This document shows positions 50,769-58,968 of a stretch of 64,000 bases of DNA, in pieces. The position numbers were made by a program, and so were the translations under genes. This DNA comes from JAHEEL01 sp963836085 (GTDB lineage: Bacteria; Actinomycetota; Acidimicrobiia; Spongiisociales; UBA5794). The DNA is taken from the NCBI GenBank assembly GCA_963836085.1, contig CAWIHT010000018.1:17951-81950 (forward strand), read 5' to 3'. Numbering within the stretch: position 1 is the first letter of the stretch; every line of letters begins with the position of its first letter. The notes beneath the pieces were generated by a model. That model was given only the letters and a program-made list of their open reading frames with translations, did no database searches and was not told the origin of the DNA.

Positions 50769-52106
50769 CTAGGCCCGTGCTGCGCCGAAGCGCCGCAAGG
50801 TGATCTCGCGGGCTTCGCTGTGGTCGACCATCGGATACGGATAGTCCGTGCCGAGGTCGACGCCGGCAGCGGCGGTCTCGAGTGGACGCTCCCAGGGCGC
50901 GTGGATACCGGGGCCGTCCAGCGGCGCGAGTTCCGGCACGTACCGGCGGATGTACGCACCGTCGGGGTCGAACCGCCGACTCTGCGTGATCGGGTTCATG
51001 ATCCGGAAGTAGGGAGCCGCGTCGGCGCCCGTCCCAGCAACCCACTGCCAGTTGCCGACGTTCTGCGCCGGGTCGGCATCGACGAGCAGTCGCCGGAAGT
51101 GCTGCTCGCCGATCCGCCAATCGACGCCGAGATCCTTGACGAGGAACGAAGCGGCGATCATGCGCACCCGTCCGTGCATCCAGCCTTCGAGCCGAAGCTG
51201 GCGCATGCCGGCGTCGACGATCGGATAGCCGGTCTGGCCGCCCTTCCAGGCCGCAGCGGCCTCCTCGTCGTCGGCCCACACGATCGAGTCGAGATCCTCG
51301 CGGTACGCATGGTCGATGGTTCGAGGGGAGTGGAACAGGACCTGGGCGTAGAAGTCCCTCCAAGCAAGCTGGCGGACGAACGCTCGGCGTCCGCTCGTCG
51401 ACCGGCCGACGCGTTCGGTCAGGGTGCGGGCTGAGATCGTCCCAAACTTCAGATCGGCTGAGAGATGCGATGTCTGGTCGAGGTCCGGTCGATCGCGATC
51501 TTCTTCATACGTGTCGACGGTCTCGAGGAATCGCTCCAACCGTTCTCGGGCACCCGCCTCGCCGGCGGGCATGATGGGCGTCTCGGCGACCGGAGTCTGA
51601 TTCCTGCCTCGCCCGATAACGGTGGCTGGGCCAACCCGCGGCGACCGCTCAATCGGCGTTTGGTTCCACCTGCGGTAGTACGGCGTGAAGACCCGGTAGG
51701 GCGTGCCCCCTCCGGTCAGCACCGTCCCGGGTGCGTGCACCACGTCTCCGTCGAAGGCTTCGATAGGTGGGCCCATCGCCGCTGCAACCTTGGCGTCTCG
51801 TCGGGCCGAGAACGGTGTGTACGAGCGATTCCAGTACGCAGCGTCGTGGTCGGCGGCGATGATCGGGACGATGGTTTCGGGATTCCCGGTCTCCACCCGG
51901 AGACTGCCGCCGAGGCGGCGGAGTTCACCATCGAGCGCGCCGAGGTGAGCGAACAGGAGGTCGCGGCGGAGGCTACCCGCATCCGAGAGCAGGCGTTGAT
52001 CGAGCACGAACAGTGCCTCAACCGCACTGTGGTCGGTGGTGGCGGCGGCCCATGCTGGATTGTCCGTGAGGCGAAGGTCTCGGCGGAACCAGACCAGCGA
52101 AGTCAC
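50769..52106 (-). CDS. phrB: Deoxyribodipyrimidine photolyase, copy 2
   Basis: 445 aa, GTG start overlapping the SDR stop. Protein sequence identical to copy 1 as far as I can compare; one silent change near 51444. Confidence 0.95.
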   Translation of the reverse strand: MTSLVWFRRDLRLTDNPAWAAATTDHSAVEALFVLDQRLLSDAGSLRRDLLFAHLGALDGELRRLGGSLRVETGNPETIVPIIAADHDAAYWNRSYTPFSARRDAKVAAAMGPPIEAFDGDVVHAPGTVLTGGGTPYRVFTPYYRRWNQTPIERSPRVGPATVIGRGRNQTPVAETPIMPAGEAGARERLERFLETVDTYEEDRDRPDLDQTSHLSADLKFGTISARTLTERVGRSTSGRRAFVRQLAWRDFYAQVLFHSPRTIDHAYREDLDSIVWADDEEAAAAWKGGQTGYPIVDAGMRQLRLEGWMHGRVRMIAASFLVKDLGVDWRIGEQHFRRLLVDADPAQNVGNWQWVAGTGADAAPYFRIMNPITQSRRFDPDGAYIRRYVPELAPLDGPGIHAPWERPLETAAAGVDLGTDYPYPMVDHSEAREITLRRFGAARA

Positions 52107-53587
52107 TCGAGGCCGTCCGGCGGGCGGAAGACCGCAGGTGCGATGCGGTCTCGCTGTTCTGCCGTGGCGGCGATCTTCCGGGCCATGTTCCCGAAGATGA
52201 ATCCGTGGAAGGGGAGGAGCGCGTACCAGTAGAGGCGACCGCTCAAGCCTCGCGGCCTGAAGTAGGCACTCTGGTGGAGCACCGTCTGATCGTTCTCGCG
52301 TTCCGTGCTCCACTCGAGCCACGCATCGCCGGGGAGGCGCATTTCGGCGGAGAGTTGGAGTCGTTGGCCGGGTTCCACTCCGGTGACCCGCCAGAAGTCC
52401 ACGGTGTCTTCCAGACGGATGTCTTCGGGGTGGCGCCGTCCGCGCCGAAGTCCAACGCCCCCGAACACGATGTCGAGAACGCCGCGGAGCCGCCACGCCC
52501 AGTCGAATCCGTGGTAGCCGACGTCACCGCCGATCCGAGCGAAGGACCAGTAGACATCCTCCGGACTCGCCGTAGAGGTCGCGGTCTGGTGGTCGACGAA
52601 GAGCGTCCCGCCGCTCCACGCTGGATCACCCTCGAACGCTTGGGCCGGTCCCGTCGTCGCGTCGGACCAACGGGTGTCGACGCTGAGGTCCCGGCTTTGC
52701 TCCAGTGCCCTCTCGATCGCAAGGGTCAGGGGAGTCGGCGTGATGTCGAAGCGCTGCCGGGCCGCGTCGTCGTGAACGATCACCTCGTTCTTGAGCGAGT
52801 CGACAAGCGGCCGCGCGACCCCGACGGGGAGGGGTGTGACCAGTCCGATCCACAAAGACGAGAGGCGCGGACTCAGCACCGGGACCGGTACGACGACGCG
52901 ACGGGGCAGGCCCGCCACCTTGGCGTATGCGTGCATCATCTCGAGGTACGAGAGGACCTCGGGTCCGCCAATCTCGTAGATGGTGTGGCCGTTGTCGGCT
53001 TCGTCGAGACATGCCACGAGATAGAGGAGGACGTCGCGAATAGCGACCGGCTGGCAACGGGTTTGAACCCACGACGGCGTGACCATCGCCGGGAGCACTT
53101 CGGTGAGGTAGCGGAGCATCTCGAATGACACAGATCCCGACCCGATGATCACGGCAGCACGCACCTCGGTGACCGGAACCGGTCCAGAAGCGAGCGCTCG
53201 GCCGACCTCGTGGCGGCTGCCGAGATGATGCGAGAGTTGATCGTCCTCGTCGCCGAGGCCACCGAGGTAGATGATGCGACCTACGCCTGCAGCCTCGGCC
53301 GCGCGAGCGAAGTTGGTCGCTGCGGTCTTGTCTACATCTCGAAAGCTGCCGGCGCCTCCCATTGAGTGGATCAGGTAGAACGCAACATCGCATCCGCGAA
53401 GCGCACCGTCGAGCGTGTCCGGCTGAAGGACGTCGGCGGTGATTGGTTCGACCTGATCCGTCCACGAACGGCCGGCGAGCTTCGCTGGGTTCCTGGCAAG
53501 GCAGACCACCTCGTGGCCCTCGGCGATGAGTCGAGGGACGAGGCGCCCGCCGATGTATCCGGTGGCGCCGGTGACGGCAATCTTCAT
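52103..53587 (-). CDS. SDR NAD(P)-binding protein with C-terminal DUF2867, copy 2
   Basis: 494 aa. Differs from copy 1 at a few residues (VAESAG to AAEAAG near residue 96; H to Q in EPGQRLQ). Same two-domain layout and operon position. Confidence 0.9.
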   Translation of the reverse strand: MKIAVTGATGYIGGRLVPRLIAEGHEVVCLARNPAKLAGRSWTDQVEPITADVLQPDTLDGALRGCDVAFYLIHSMGGAGSFRDVDKTAATNFARAAEAAGVGRIIYLGGLGDEDDQLSHHLGSRHEVGRALASGPVPVTEVRAAVIIGSGSVSFEMLRYLTEVLPAMVTPSWVQTRCQPVAIRDVLLYLVACLDEADNGHTIYEIGGPEVLSYLEMMHAYAKVAGLPRRVVVPVPVLSPRLSSLWIGLVTPLPVGVARPLVDSLKNEVIVHDDAARQRFDITPTPLTLAIERALEQSRDLSVDTRWSDATTGPAQAFEGDPAWSGGTLFVDHQTATSTASPEDVYWSFARIGGDVGYHGFDWAWRLRGVLDIVFGGVGLRRGRRHPEDIRLEDTVDFWRVTGVEPGQRLQLSAEMRLPGDAWLEWSTERENDQTVLHQSAYFRPRGLSGRLYWYALLPFHGFIFGNMARKIAATAEQRDRIAPAVFRPPDGLE

Positions 53588-53666
53588 ATCGACCTCTTTT
53601 CTGACCCTACTTCGTTGCCGACGATCACACCGGATGGTTGGGGGAGGTCCGGATCCGCACCAGAAA

Positions 53667-53679
53667 GTTACCACTAAAT
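53667..53679 (-). promoter_or_regulatory. Shared motif ATTTAGYRRKAAS, copy 2
   Basis: ATTTAGTGGTAAC on the minus strand, as at 44439-44451. Confidence 0.45.
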
Positions 53680-53740
53680 ATCATCCACCGACCACCACAG
53701 CTCCGTAGAAGGGGCAAGCAACCCTTAAAGGAGGGGCACG

Positions 53741-54532
53741 ATGAAGAAGCTCATTGCGGTATTCGCCGCAACCCTGATGACTCTGGCGATTGCAGCACCC
53801 GCAATGGCTCAGAGCGAGACACGTATCCACCTGATTCACGGAATCCCGGATACGCCCGTTGATGTGATCGTAGACGGAGATGCGGTGTTCACCGACTTCA
53901 ACTTCGGCGACACACAGGATCTGTCGTCGCTCGCCGGCGCCACGCTGGTCGGCCTTCAGGTCGTCCTTGCCGGCACCGACACTGTGGCGATTGACGCTGG
54001 TGACGTGGATCTCCCCGCTTCCGGCAACTACTCGATCATCGCGAACTTGGATGCAGCGGGTACACCGACGATCTCAGTCTTTGAGAACGACACCGCGGCG
54101 ATTGACGCCGGGAATGGTCGTCTCCAGGTTCGTCACACTGCAGCCGCTCCGGCAGTTGATGTGAAGGCCGACGGCGCGGTTGCCTTCAGCAACCTGAGCA
54201 ACCCGAACGAAGCGAAGGCCGACCTTCCCGCCGCTACCTACAGCGTCGAGGTGGTCCCCACCGGCGCCGATGAGCCGGTCGTCATTGGTCCTGCGGACAT
54301 CGCAGTGAACGACGGCGAGTCGCTGATCGTCTACGCCGTCGGATCGCTCGAAGGTGGTTCGTTGACCGTTCTCACCGAGTCGATCACCGGTCTTGGCTCA
54401 GCCCCTGAGGCCGTGCCCACGGGTAACAGCCCGATCGAGAGCGGCATGCCCCTCGGCATGGTCGCCGGCATGCTGGTCATCGCCATGATTGCGGTCGGCG
54501 GAGGTCTCACCCTCTCACGCCGCAGCAACTGA
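53741..54532 (+). CDS. DUF4397 surface protein, intact (copy 2)
   Basis: 263 aa. Signal peptide MKKLIAVFAATLMTLAIAAP with cleavage after AMA; two DUF4397-type beta repeats (IHLIHGIPDTPVDVIVDGD and VRHTAAAPAVDVKADGA); an acidic linker with AVPTGNSPIESG (VPTG at 225-228); a hydrophobic helix (GMVAGMLVIAMIAVGGGLTL) and tail SRRSN. Linker, helix and basic tail resemble a sortase sorting signal, and a sortase gene follows. DUF4397 proteins are extracellular proteins of unknown role. AAAGGAGGGG precedes the ATG. Confidence 0.9.
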   Translation: MKKLIAVFAATLMTLAIAAPAMAQSETRIHLIHGIPDTPVDVIVDGDAVFTDFNFGDTQDLSSLAGATLVGLQVVLAGTDTVAIDAGDVDLPASGNYSIIANLDAAGTPTISVFENDTAAIDAGNGRLQVRHTAAAPAVDVKADGAVAFSNLSNPNEAKADLPAATYSVEVVPTGADEPVVIGPADIAVNDGESLIVYAVGSLEGGSLTVLTESITGLGSAPEAVPTGNSPIESGMPLGMVAGMLVIAMIAVGGGLTLSRRSN

Positions 54533-54555
54533 AGCTGAAGCAACCTACGAAGGAG

Positions 54556-54594
54556 ATCGGGGGCGGGGCAGACGCCTCGCCCCCGATTTTGATT
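54556..54594 (+). terminator. Terminator between DUF4397 gene and sortase gene, copy 2
   Basis: ATCGGGGGCG/CGCCCCCGAT followed by TTTTGATT, as in copy 1. Confidence 0.8.
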
Positions 54595-54601
54595 CTGCAC
54601 C

Positions 54602-55303
54602 ATGAAACATCGCATCGCCATCCTCGCACTCGCAACCGGCCTTCTCCTCGCCGCGTGCTCGTCGGCTTCACCCGAACCGAATGACGAGGTGGCGTCCTCG
54701 ACGGTTGCCACTGCAGCCACCAGCACGACGACCACCACGACACCGCTCGTCGAGCCGGCGCCGTCGACCACATCGATTCCCTCCCGGTCCCCGCTCGCCG
54801 ACCTCGTGGCTCCCATCGGATCGGCGCAGTACGACCCTGCCGACCACACCGACGATCGTCCCGTCCCGGTAGCGATCTCGATCGACGGGATTGGAGTGGA
54901 AGAAGCGCCCGTGCAGGATGTCGGGGTCGAAGACAACGGCGACATGGAGATCCCCGGAGCAGACGGCGTTGGGTGGTACCGGTTCAATGCCACGCCCGGC
55001 GAAGAGGGATCTGCGGTGCTTGCCGCCCATATCTCGTTCAACGGACAGCCGGGTGTGTTCCGCTACCTCGATGAAGCAGAGGTCGGCGATCGTGTCGTCA
55101 TCGACTTCGACGACGGAACAACGAGTGAGTTCGAGATCGTCGAGCTCATCCAGTACGACAAGGAGGATCTGCCAACGAACCGGGTCTTCGCCAAGACCGG
55201 CGATCCCGTGTTGACCCTGATCACCTGCGGCGGTGACTTCAATCGCTCACTGCGCAGCTACGAGGACAACGTTGTGGCGTACGCAATCCCGATCAGTAGC
55301 TAG
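54602..55303 (+). CDS. Class-F-like sortase, copy 2
   Basis: 233 aa; differs from copy 1 by one residue in the linker (SIPSRSPL versus SIPSLSPL). Catalytic H143, C209 and the downstream Arg are unchanged. Confidence 0.88.
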   Translation: MKHRIAILALATGLLLAACSSASPEPNDEVASSTVATAATSTTTTTTPLVEPAPSTTSIPSRSPLADLVAPIGSAQYDPADHTDDRPVPVAISIDGIGVEEAPVQDVGVEDNGDMEIPGADGVGWYRFNATPGEEGSAVLAAHISFNGQPGVFRYLDEAEVGDRVVIDFDDGTTSEFEIVELIQYDKEDLPTNRVFAKTGDPVLTLITCGGDFNRSLRSYEDNVVAYAIPISS

Positions 55304-55423
55304 GCGAAGCCTTCTCGCAGGGCCGCTCGGCACGATCATCCAGTGCGCAGCTACGCTCCGAAGGAGGGACGTGAGAAGAGTGCCTCTACGGGGGAACGCG
55401 CCGACTGAGCAGAGAGCAGAATC

Positions 55424-56320
55424 ATGAAGGTCATCGTCAGCGGATCCAGCGGTCTCATCGGTCGATTTCTCGTTGAACGGCTGGAGGCGGACGGACTCGA
55501 GGTAGTCCGCCTGGTTCGGCGTCCACCCGTAGACCCCGGTGAGATCGCATGGGACCCGGCCGCCGGGACGATCGATGCCGCCGGGCTCGAAGGCGCAGAG
55601 GCCGTTTTCCACCTCGCCGGGGCCGGGATCGGCGACCGACGGTGGACGCAGTCGTACAAGCAGGAGATCCTCGATAGCCGCGTGCTCGGCACCAGCCTGC
55701 TGGCTTCCACGCTGGCCGGATTGGAGCGCAAACCTGCGGTCCTCGTTTCGGCCTCGGCAATCGGCTGGTACGGAGACCGCGGTGACGAGATCCTCGACGA
55801 GACCGAACCACAAGGCGACGGCTTCCTCGCCGACGTGACCGCCGCATGGGAGGCGGCGGCCGACCCCGCCGCAGCAGCGGGCATCCGTGTCGTGCATCCC
55901 CGAACGGGGATCGTGCTCTCGAAGGATGGGGGAGCGCTGCAACGCCTGATGCTGCCGTTCAAGTTGGGGGCCGGAGGGAGAACCGGACCGGGGAGTCAGT
56001 GGTGGAGTTGGATTACTCGCAGCGACGAGGTTCGTGCCCTCTTCTTCCTCGCCTTTTCGTCCGAGATGGCGGGTCCGGTGAACCTGACCGCGCCGAACCC
56101 GGTCACGAACCGAGAATTCGTCGACGCGCTCGGGGCCGTCCTGCACCGCCCAACGGTGCTCCCGACCCCGTCGTTTGCCCTCAAAGCGCTGCTCGGGTCC
56201 GAACTCGCTGAGGCGCTGCTGTTCCAGTCGCAACGTGTAATCCCCGCCCGACTGACCGAAGAAGGCTTCACCTTCACAGCGCCGTCTCTCACGGGGGCCC
56301 TCGAGACGCTGGTCGGCTAG
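55424..56320 (+). CDS. TIGR01777-family SDR, complete copy
   Basis: 298 aa. NAD(P)-binding MKVIVSGSSGLIGRFLVERL, VFHLAGAGIGDRRW, SASAIGWYGDRGDEIL (atypical SDR active site) and the C-terminal DUF1731 domain (LPTPSFALKALLGSELAEAL). The family, often called YfcH or SulA-like nucleoside-diphosphate sugar epimerase, lacks a defined substrate. It recurs in light-induced gene sets with photolyase and CFA synthase. The left two-thirds are in the duplicated segment. Confidence 0.92.
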   Translation: MKVIVSGSSGLIGRFLVERLEADGLEVVRLVRRPPVDPGEIAWDPAAGTIDAAGLEGAEAVFHLAGAGIGDRRWTQSYKQEILDSRVLGTSLLASTLAGLERKPAVLVSASAIGWYGDRGDEILDETEPQGDGFLADVTAAWEAAADPAAAAGIRVVHPRTGIVLSKDGGALQRLMLPFKLGAGGRTGPGSQWWSWITRSDEVRALFFLAFSSEMAGPVNLTAPNPVTNREFVDALGAVLHRPTVLPTPSFALKALLGSELAEALLFQSQRVIPARLTEEGFTFTAPSLTGALETLVG

Positions 56321-56366
56321 CGCCGCACCGTGGTCTTCCGGTTCGCGTCCGTCGGCTGCCCGCTGC

Positions 56367-56372
56367 TACCGT
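56367..56372 (+). promoter_or_regulatory. -10 box of a leaderless promoter
   Basis: TACCGT followed by 7 nt and the ATG at 56380. No clear -35. Confidence 0.35.
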
Positions 56373-56379
56373 CGCAAGT

Positions 56380-57090
56380 ATGGCTATCGAACTCATCGGT
56401 CAGGTTCGTGCAGTGTGTGTCGGAGACGTCGGGACGCTCGCGGTGGGAAGCCGCACCGAGGAGAGCGCCTTCGTGAAGGCCCCAGTCGATGGCCCGGTTC
56501 GGCTCAGCGTGCTCGGCTTTGCGGGCGACGCCCACGTCTACGAGGACCACGGCGGCCCCGACATGGCGGTCCTCGTCTATCCCTACGAGCACTATGCCCA
56601 TTGGAGGGACCTCGGGATCGATATTCCCGATGCCGGCGCCCTCGCTGAGAATCTCACCGTCACCGGCCTCGTCGAGACCGACGTTCACCTCGGGGACATC
56701 TTCGAACTCGGAACCAGCGTCGTCCAAGTAACCCAGCCCCGCCTGCCCTGCTACAAGATCGCTGCTCGGTATGAACGCAAGGAGATGGCGCTCGAGGCCC
56801 AGGAAACCGGGTTCAACGGATACCTCCTTCGTGTCCTCGATGAGGGAGATGTCACGGCCGGCGATGCCATGCGCCTGGTCGACCGGGAGTCCCATGGGGT
56901 GACGGTGGCCGAAGCCGGCCGCGTTGCCGGCGCCGATCGGAACGACTTCGAAACGGCACGGCGGGTCCTGGCCGTCGAGTCTCTCGGGTCCTCCGTCCAG
57001 CGGCGGCTCAGTGCACGGGTTGCGAGTCACGAAGCTGCCGGACTCGACACTGAGCGGCTCTTCGGTGACCCAGCGGGTTCCGACCTATAG
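56380..57090 (+). CDS. MOSC-domain protein, YiiM-like
   Basis: 236 aa. The MOSC core shows LGFAGDAHVYEDHGGPDMAV, ENLTVTGLVETDVHLGDIFE and the conserved Cys in PRLPCYKIA, followed by a C-terminal three-helix domain (VTVAEAGRVAGADRNDFETA) as in YiiM. MOSC proteins bind molybdenum cofactor; YiiM-type enzymes reduce N-hydroxylated compounds. No redox partner is adjacent. Its 3' end overlaps the convergent YbaK gene by 6 bp. Confidence 0.9.
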   Translation: MAIELIGQVRAVCVGDVGTLAVGSRTEESAFVKAPVDGPVRLSVLGFAGDAHVYEDHGGPDMAVLVYPYEHYAHWRDLGIDIPDAGALAENLTVTGLVETDVHLGDIFELGTSVVQVTQPRLPCYKIAARYERKEMALEAQETGFNGYLLRVLDEGDVTAGDAMRLVDRESHGVTVAEAGRVAGADRNDFETARRVLAVESLGSSVQRRLSARVASHEAAGLDTERLFGDPAGSDL

Positions 57091-57564
57091 CGCCTCTTTG
57101 GCGAGCCCTTCGACGACTTCGGCTCCGAGCGCGCTCAGGATCGTTGGCGGCACGAGCACCTTGCGGTCGCGGCTGCCGCCGCCAAGGATGATGCGATTGC
57201 AGAGCATGACGCGACCGTCCACCCAGAGCGGAAGGTCCTCGGGGAGACCGAACGGTGTCACACCGCCGATAGCCATGCCCGTCAATTCCTCGGTGTCGGC
57301 GCCGCTGGCGAACGATGCCTTGCGGACACCCATCCGTTTCTTGACGACCTGATTGACATCGAGCCGCGTCGACGCCAGGACGACGCAGGCTACGTAGATC
57401 GTCGGATCCGACTTTCCGGCGACGACGATCGTGTTGGCTGACTCATCGGGTGAGTAGCCGTATGCGTCGCAGAACTGGGCCGTGTCGGCCAGCGCCGGAT
57501 CACAGGGGATGATCTCGTACGCGACACGAAGTGAATTGAGCTGATCAACCAATGCGTCGCTCAC
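57085..57564 (-). CDS. YbaK/EbsC-family aminoacyl-tRNA deacylase-like protein
   Basis: 159 aa. The YbaK fold is shown by SANTIVVAGKSDPTIYVACVVLASTRLDVNQVVKK (Lys after the VVKK loop contacts the tRNA 3' end) and TGMAIGGVTPFGLPEDLPLW. The family hydrolyses misacylated tRNAs in trans. The exact subgroup (Cys-tRNA(Pro) or other) is not clear. Confidence 0.88.
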   Translation of the reverse strand: MSDALVDQLNSLRVAYEIIPCDPALADTAQFCDAYGYSPDESANTIVVAGKSDPTIYVACVVLASTRLDVNQVVKKRMGVRKASFASGADTEELTGMAIGGVTPFGLPEDLPLWVDGRVMLCNRIILGGGSRDRKVLVPPTILSALGAEVVEGLAKEAL

Positions 57565-57675
57565 AGGGCGGCCTTCCTTCGGTGCCGGGCGATGAGATCC
57601 TAGGTCCTGATTCGGGGCGGCGTGTCAGCCGCTACGGTTGGGGTTGTCAGATCCATCGAGGGAAGGTGATGAGGA

Positions 57676-58068
57676 ATGGCTGTTGGTGACAACATCAAAG
57701 TCGCCCAGGAGTATGTCGGCGAGTTACAGGATCAGCTCGGAAACGTTGAGACGTTCCTCGACCAGGTCGAGCAGGTGACCGTCGAGGGGAAGAAGACCGG
57801 GCGCTGCCTGCGTCGCCTCTTCCGGTTGCTGCTGCTGGTTGCACTCGTCGCGGCAGTAGTCGTGGCCGTCAAGAAGATCCGCGGCAGTCGGTCGTCGGCC
57901 GACGAGGCCGTGATCGAAGAGACGGTCGTCGACGAAGTGGTGGTCGACGACGACGGAGACGTCGTTGAGGAGACCATCGTCGACGATGTCGTGGTCGCCG
58001 TGGATGGCGAAGCGGTCGAAGAGGCCGTTGTCCTCGAGGTCGCCGATGACGAGGATGACGACTCCTAG
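57676..58068 (+). CDS. Small membrane protein with acidic tail, unknown function
   Basis: 130 aa. GGGAAGGTGATGAGGA precedes the ATG. It has an amphipathic N-terminal helix (NIKVAQEYVGELQDQLGNVE), one membrane helix (LFRLLLLVALVAAVVVAVKK) flanked by basic residues, then a highly acidic Val/Glu/Asp repeat-like tail ending DDEDDDS with alternating VVDE and VVDD units. I do not recognise the family. Confidence 0.7.
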   Translation: MAVGDNIKVAQEYVGELQDQLGNVETFLDQVEQVTVEGKKTGRCLRRLFRLLLLVALVAAVVVAVKKIRGSRSSADEAVIEETVVDEVVVDDDGDVVEETIVDDVVVAVDGEAVEEAVVLEVADDEDDDS

Positions 58069-58163
58069 TCGATTGATCGTTTCGAACTGCATTGTCTGAC
58101 CGCATCGGCTTCCGCCGACGGGCAATCGTCGGTCGTGCCGGGTTGGTCAACTGAGGAGAAGAG

Positions 58164-58409
58164 ATGAACCCGAATCCACCAGACGAACAACGGCCCTCGC
58201 CGGTGGGGATGGCCATTGGATGGGTGGTCGCAGCTCTGCTGATCTTCCTTGCTCAGCGGGATCTGCGCCGACGGCCACCTGAGGCGGTGCGCGGTCCGGT
58301 CGTTCTGTGGCGGGTCGTTGCAGGAACCCCACCCGGTGCTGCCGCGTACCTGCTCGTCGGTCGACGTCGCTCCGACTCGCCGGCATCAGAGGAACCCCTC
58401 CCGGCGTGA
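58164..58409 (+). CDS. Small hypothetical membrane protein
   Basis: 81 aa. GAGGAGAAGAG lies before the ATG. One hydrophobic segment (PVGMAIGWVVAALLIFLAQ) and a second weak one (LWRVVAGTPPGAAAYLLVG) separated by an Arg-rich stretch. The layout recalls short PLDc_N-like membrane proteins, but I do not assign it. Its stop overlaps the next start as GTGA. Confidence 0.6.
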   Translation: MNPNPPDEQRPSPVGMAIGWVVAALLIFLAQRDLRRRPPEAVRGPVVLWRVVAGTPPGAAAYLLVGRRRSDSPASEEPLPA

Positions 58410-58858
58410 CTTCGGACCCGTTCGTCCCGTCATCGTTCGACGTGCCGGTCGCGTTTGACGGACCCGGCTTCCGCCTGGAGCCGCTCGGTGAGCAGCACAA
58501 CGAACGCGACTACGACGCCTGGATGTCCAGCCTCGAGCACATCCGCTCGACCCCGGGTTTTGGCGAGGAGCGGGGTTGGCCGATTCCGATGAGTCTGGAC
58601 GCGAATCGTTCGGATCTCGTTGCTCACGATCGGGACTTTGCTGATCGCACGGGCTTCACGTACTCGATCCTCGATGGCGACGAGATCATCGGCTGCGTCT
58701 ACATCTATCCATCGAAGACAGCCGAGTTCGACGCCGAGGTGAGCTCCTGGGTTCGGGAGAGTCGGGCCGAGATGGACGAGGTGGTCTACCTGGCGCTCAC
58801 CGAGTGGCTGCGTGATGTCTGGCCGTTCGCAAACCCCGGCTACGCGCCGCGGGTCTGA
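58406..58858 (+). CDS. GNAT-like N-acetyltransferase
   Basis: 150 aa from GTG 58406. VAFDGPGFRLEPLGEQHNERDYDAW at the N-terminus and FTYSILDGDEIIGCVYIYPS with VSSWVRESRAEMDEV match the GNAT fold, although the acetyl-CoA P-loop is poorly kept, as in several short actinomycete members. Translationally coupled to the small membrane protein upstream. Confidence 0.72.
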   Translation: MTSDPFVPSSFDVPVAFDGPGFRLEPLGEQHNERDYDAWMSSLEHIRSTPGFGEERGWPIPMSLDANRSDLVAHDRDFADRTGFTYSILDGDEIIGCVYIYPSKTAEFDAEVSSWVRESRAEMDEVVYLALTEWLRDVWPFANPGYAPRV

Positions 58859-58955
58859 TCGCCATTGTCGAATGGCGTCTCCACCCGTCTACAGTGCGGT
58901 CACGCGGAGCCAGCGCAGCGACTGGTGCGTATCTTCGCAGCCATGACGCGTATTC

Positions 58956-58963
58956 GAGGAGGG
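58956..58963 (+). promoter_or_regulatory. Ribosome binding site of the heliorhodopsin gene
   Basis: GAGGAGGG lies 5 nt before ATG 58969 and selects that start over an in-frame codon at 58894. Confidence 0.7.
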
Positions 58964-58968
58964 CCTCC

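Larger units (their letters stand above)
46764..55995. repeat. Tandem duplication, copy 2 (9232 bp)
   Basis: Second copy of 37536-46763, immediately adjacent and in the same orientation. Its right end continues into the intact TIGR01777 gene and unique sequence. Genes of this copy are intact, including the DUF4397 gene. Confidence 0.93.

Noticed and set aside
37536..55995. Treating the tandem copies simply as an assembly error
   Set aside because: Copies differ by substitutions, indels and a divergent tract and have distinct outer flanks, so a real duplication is plausible; strain mixing is kept as an alternative in the finding.
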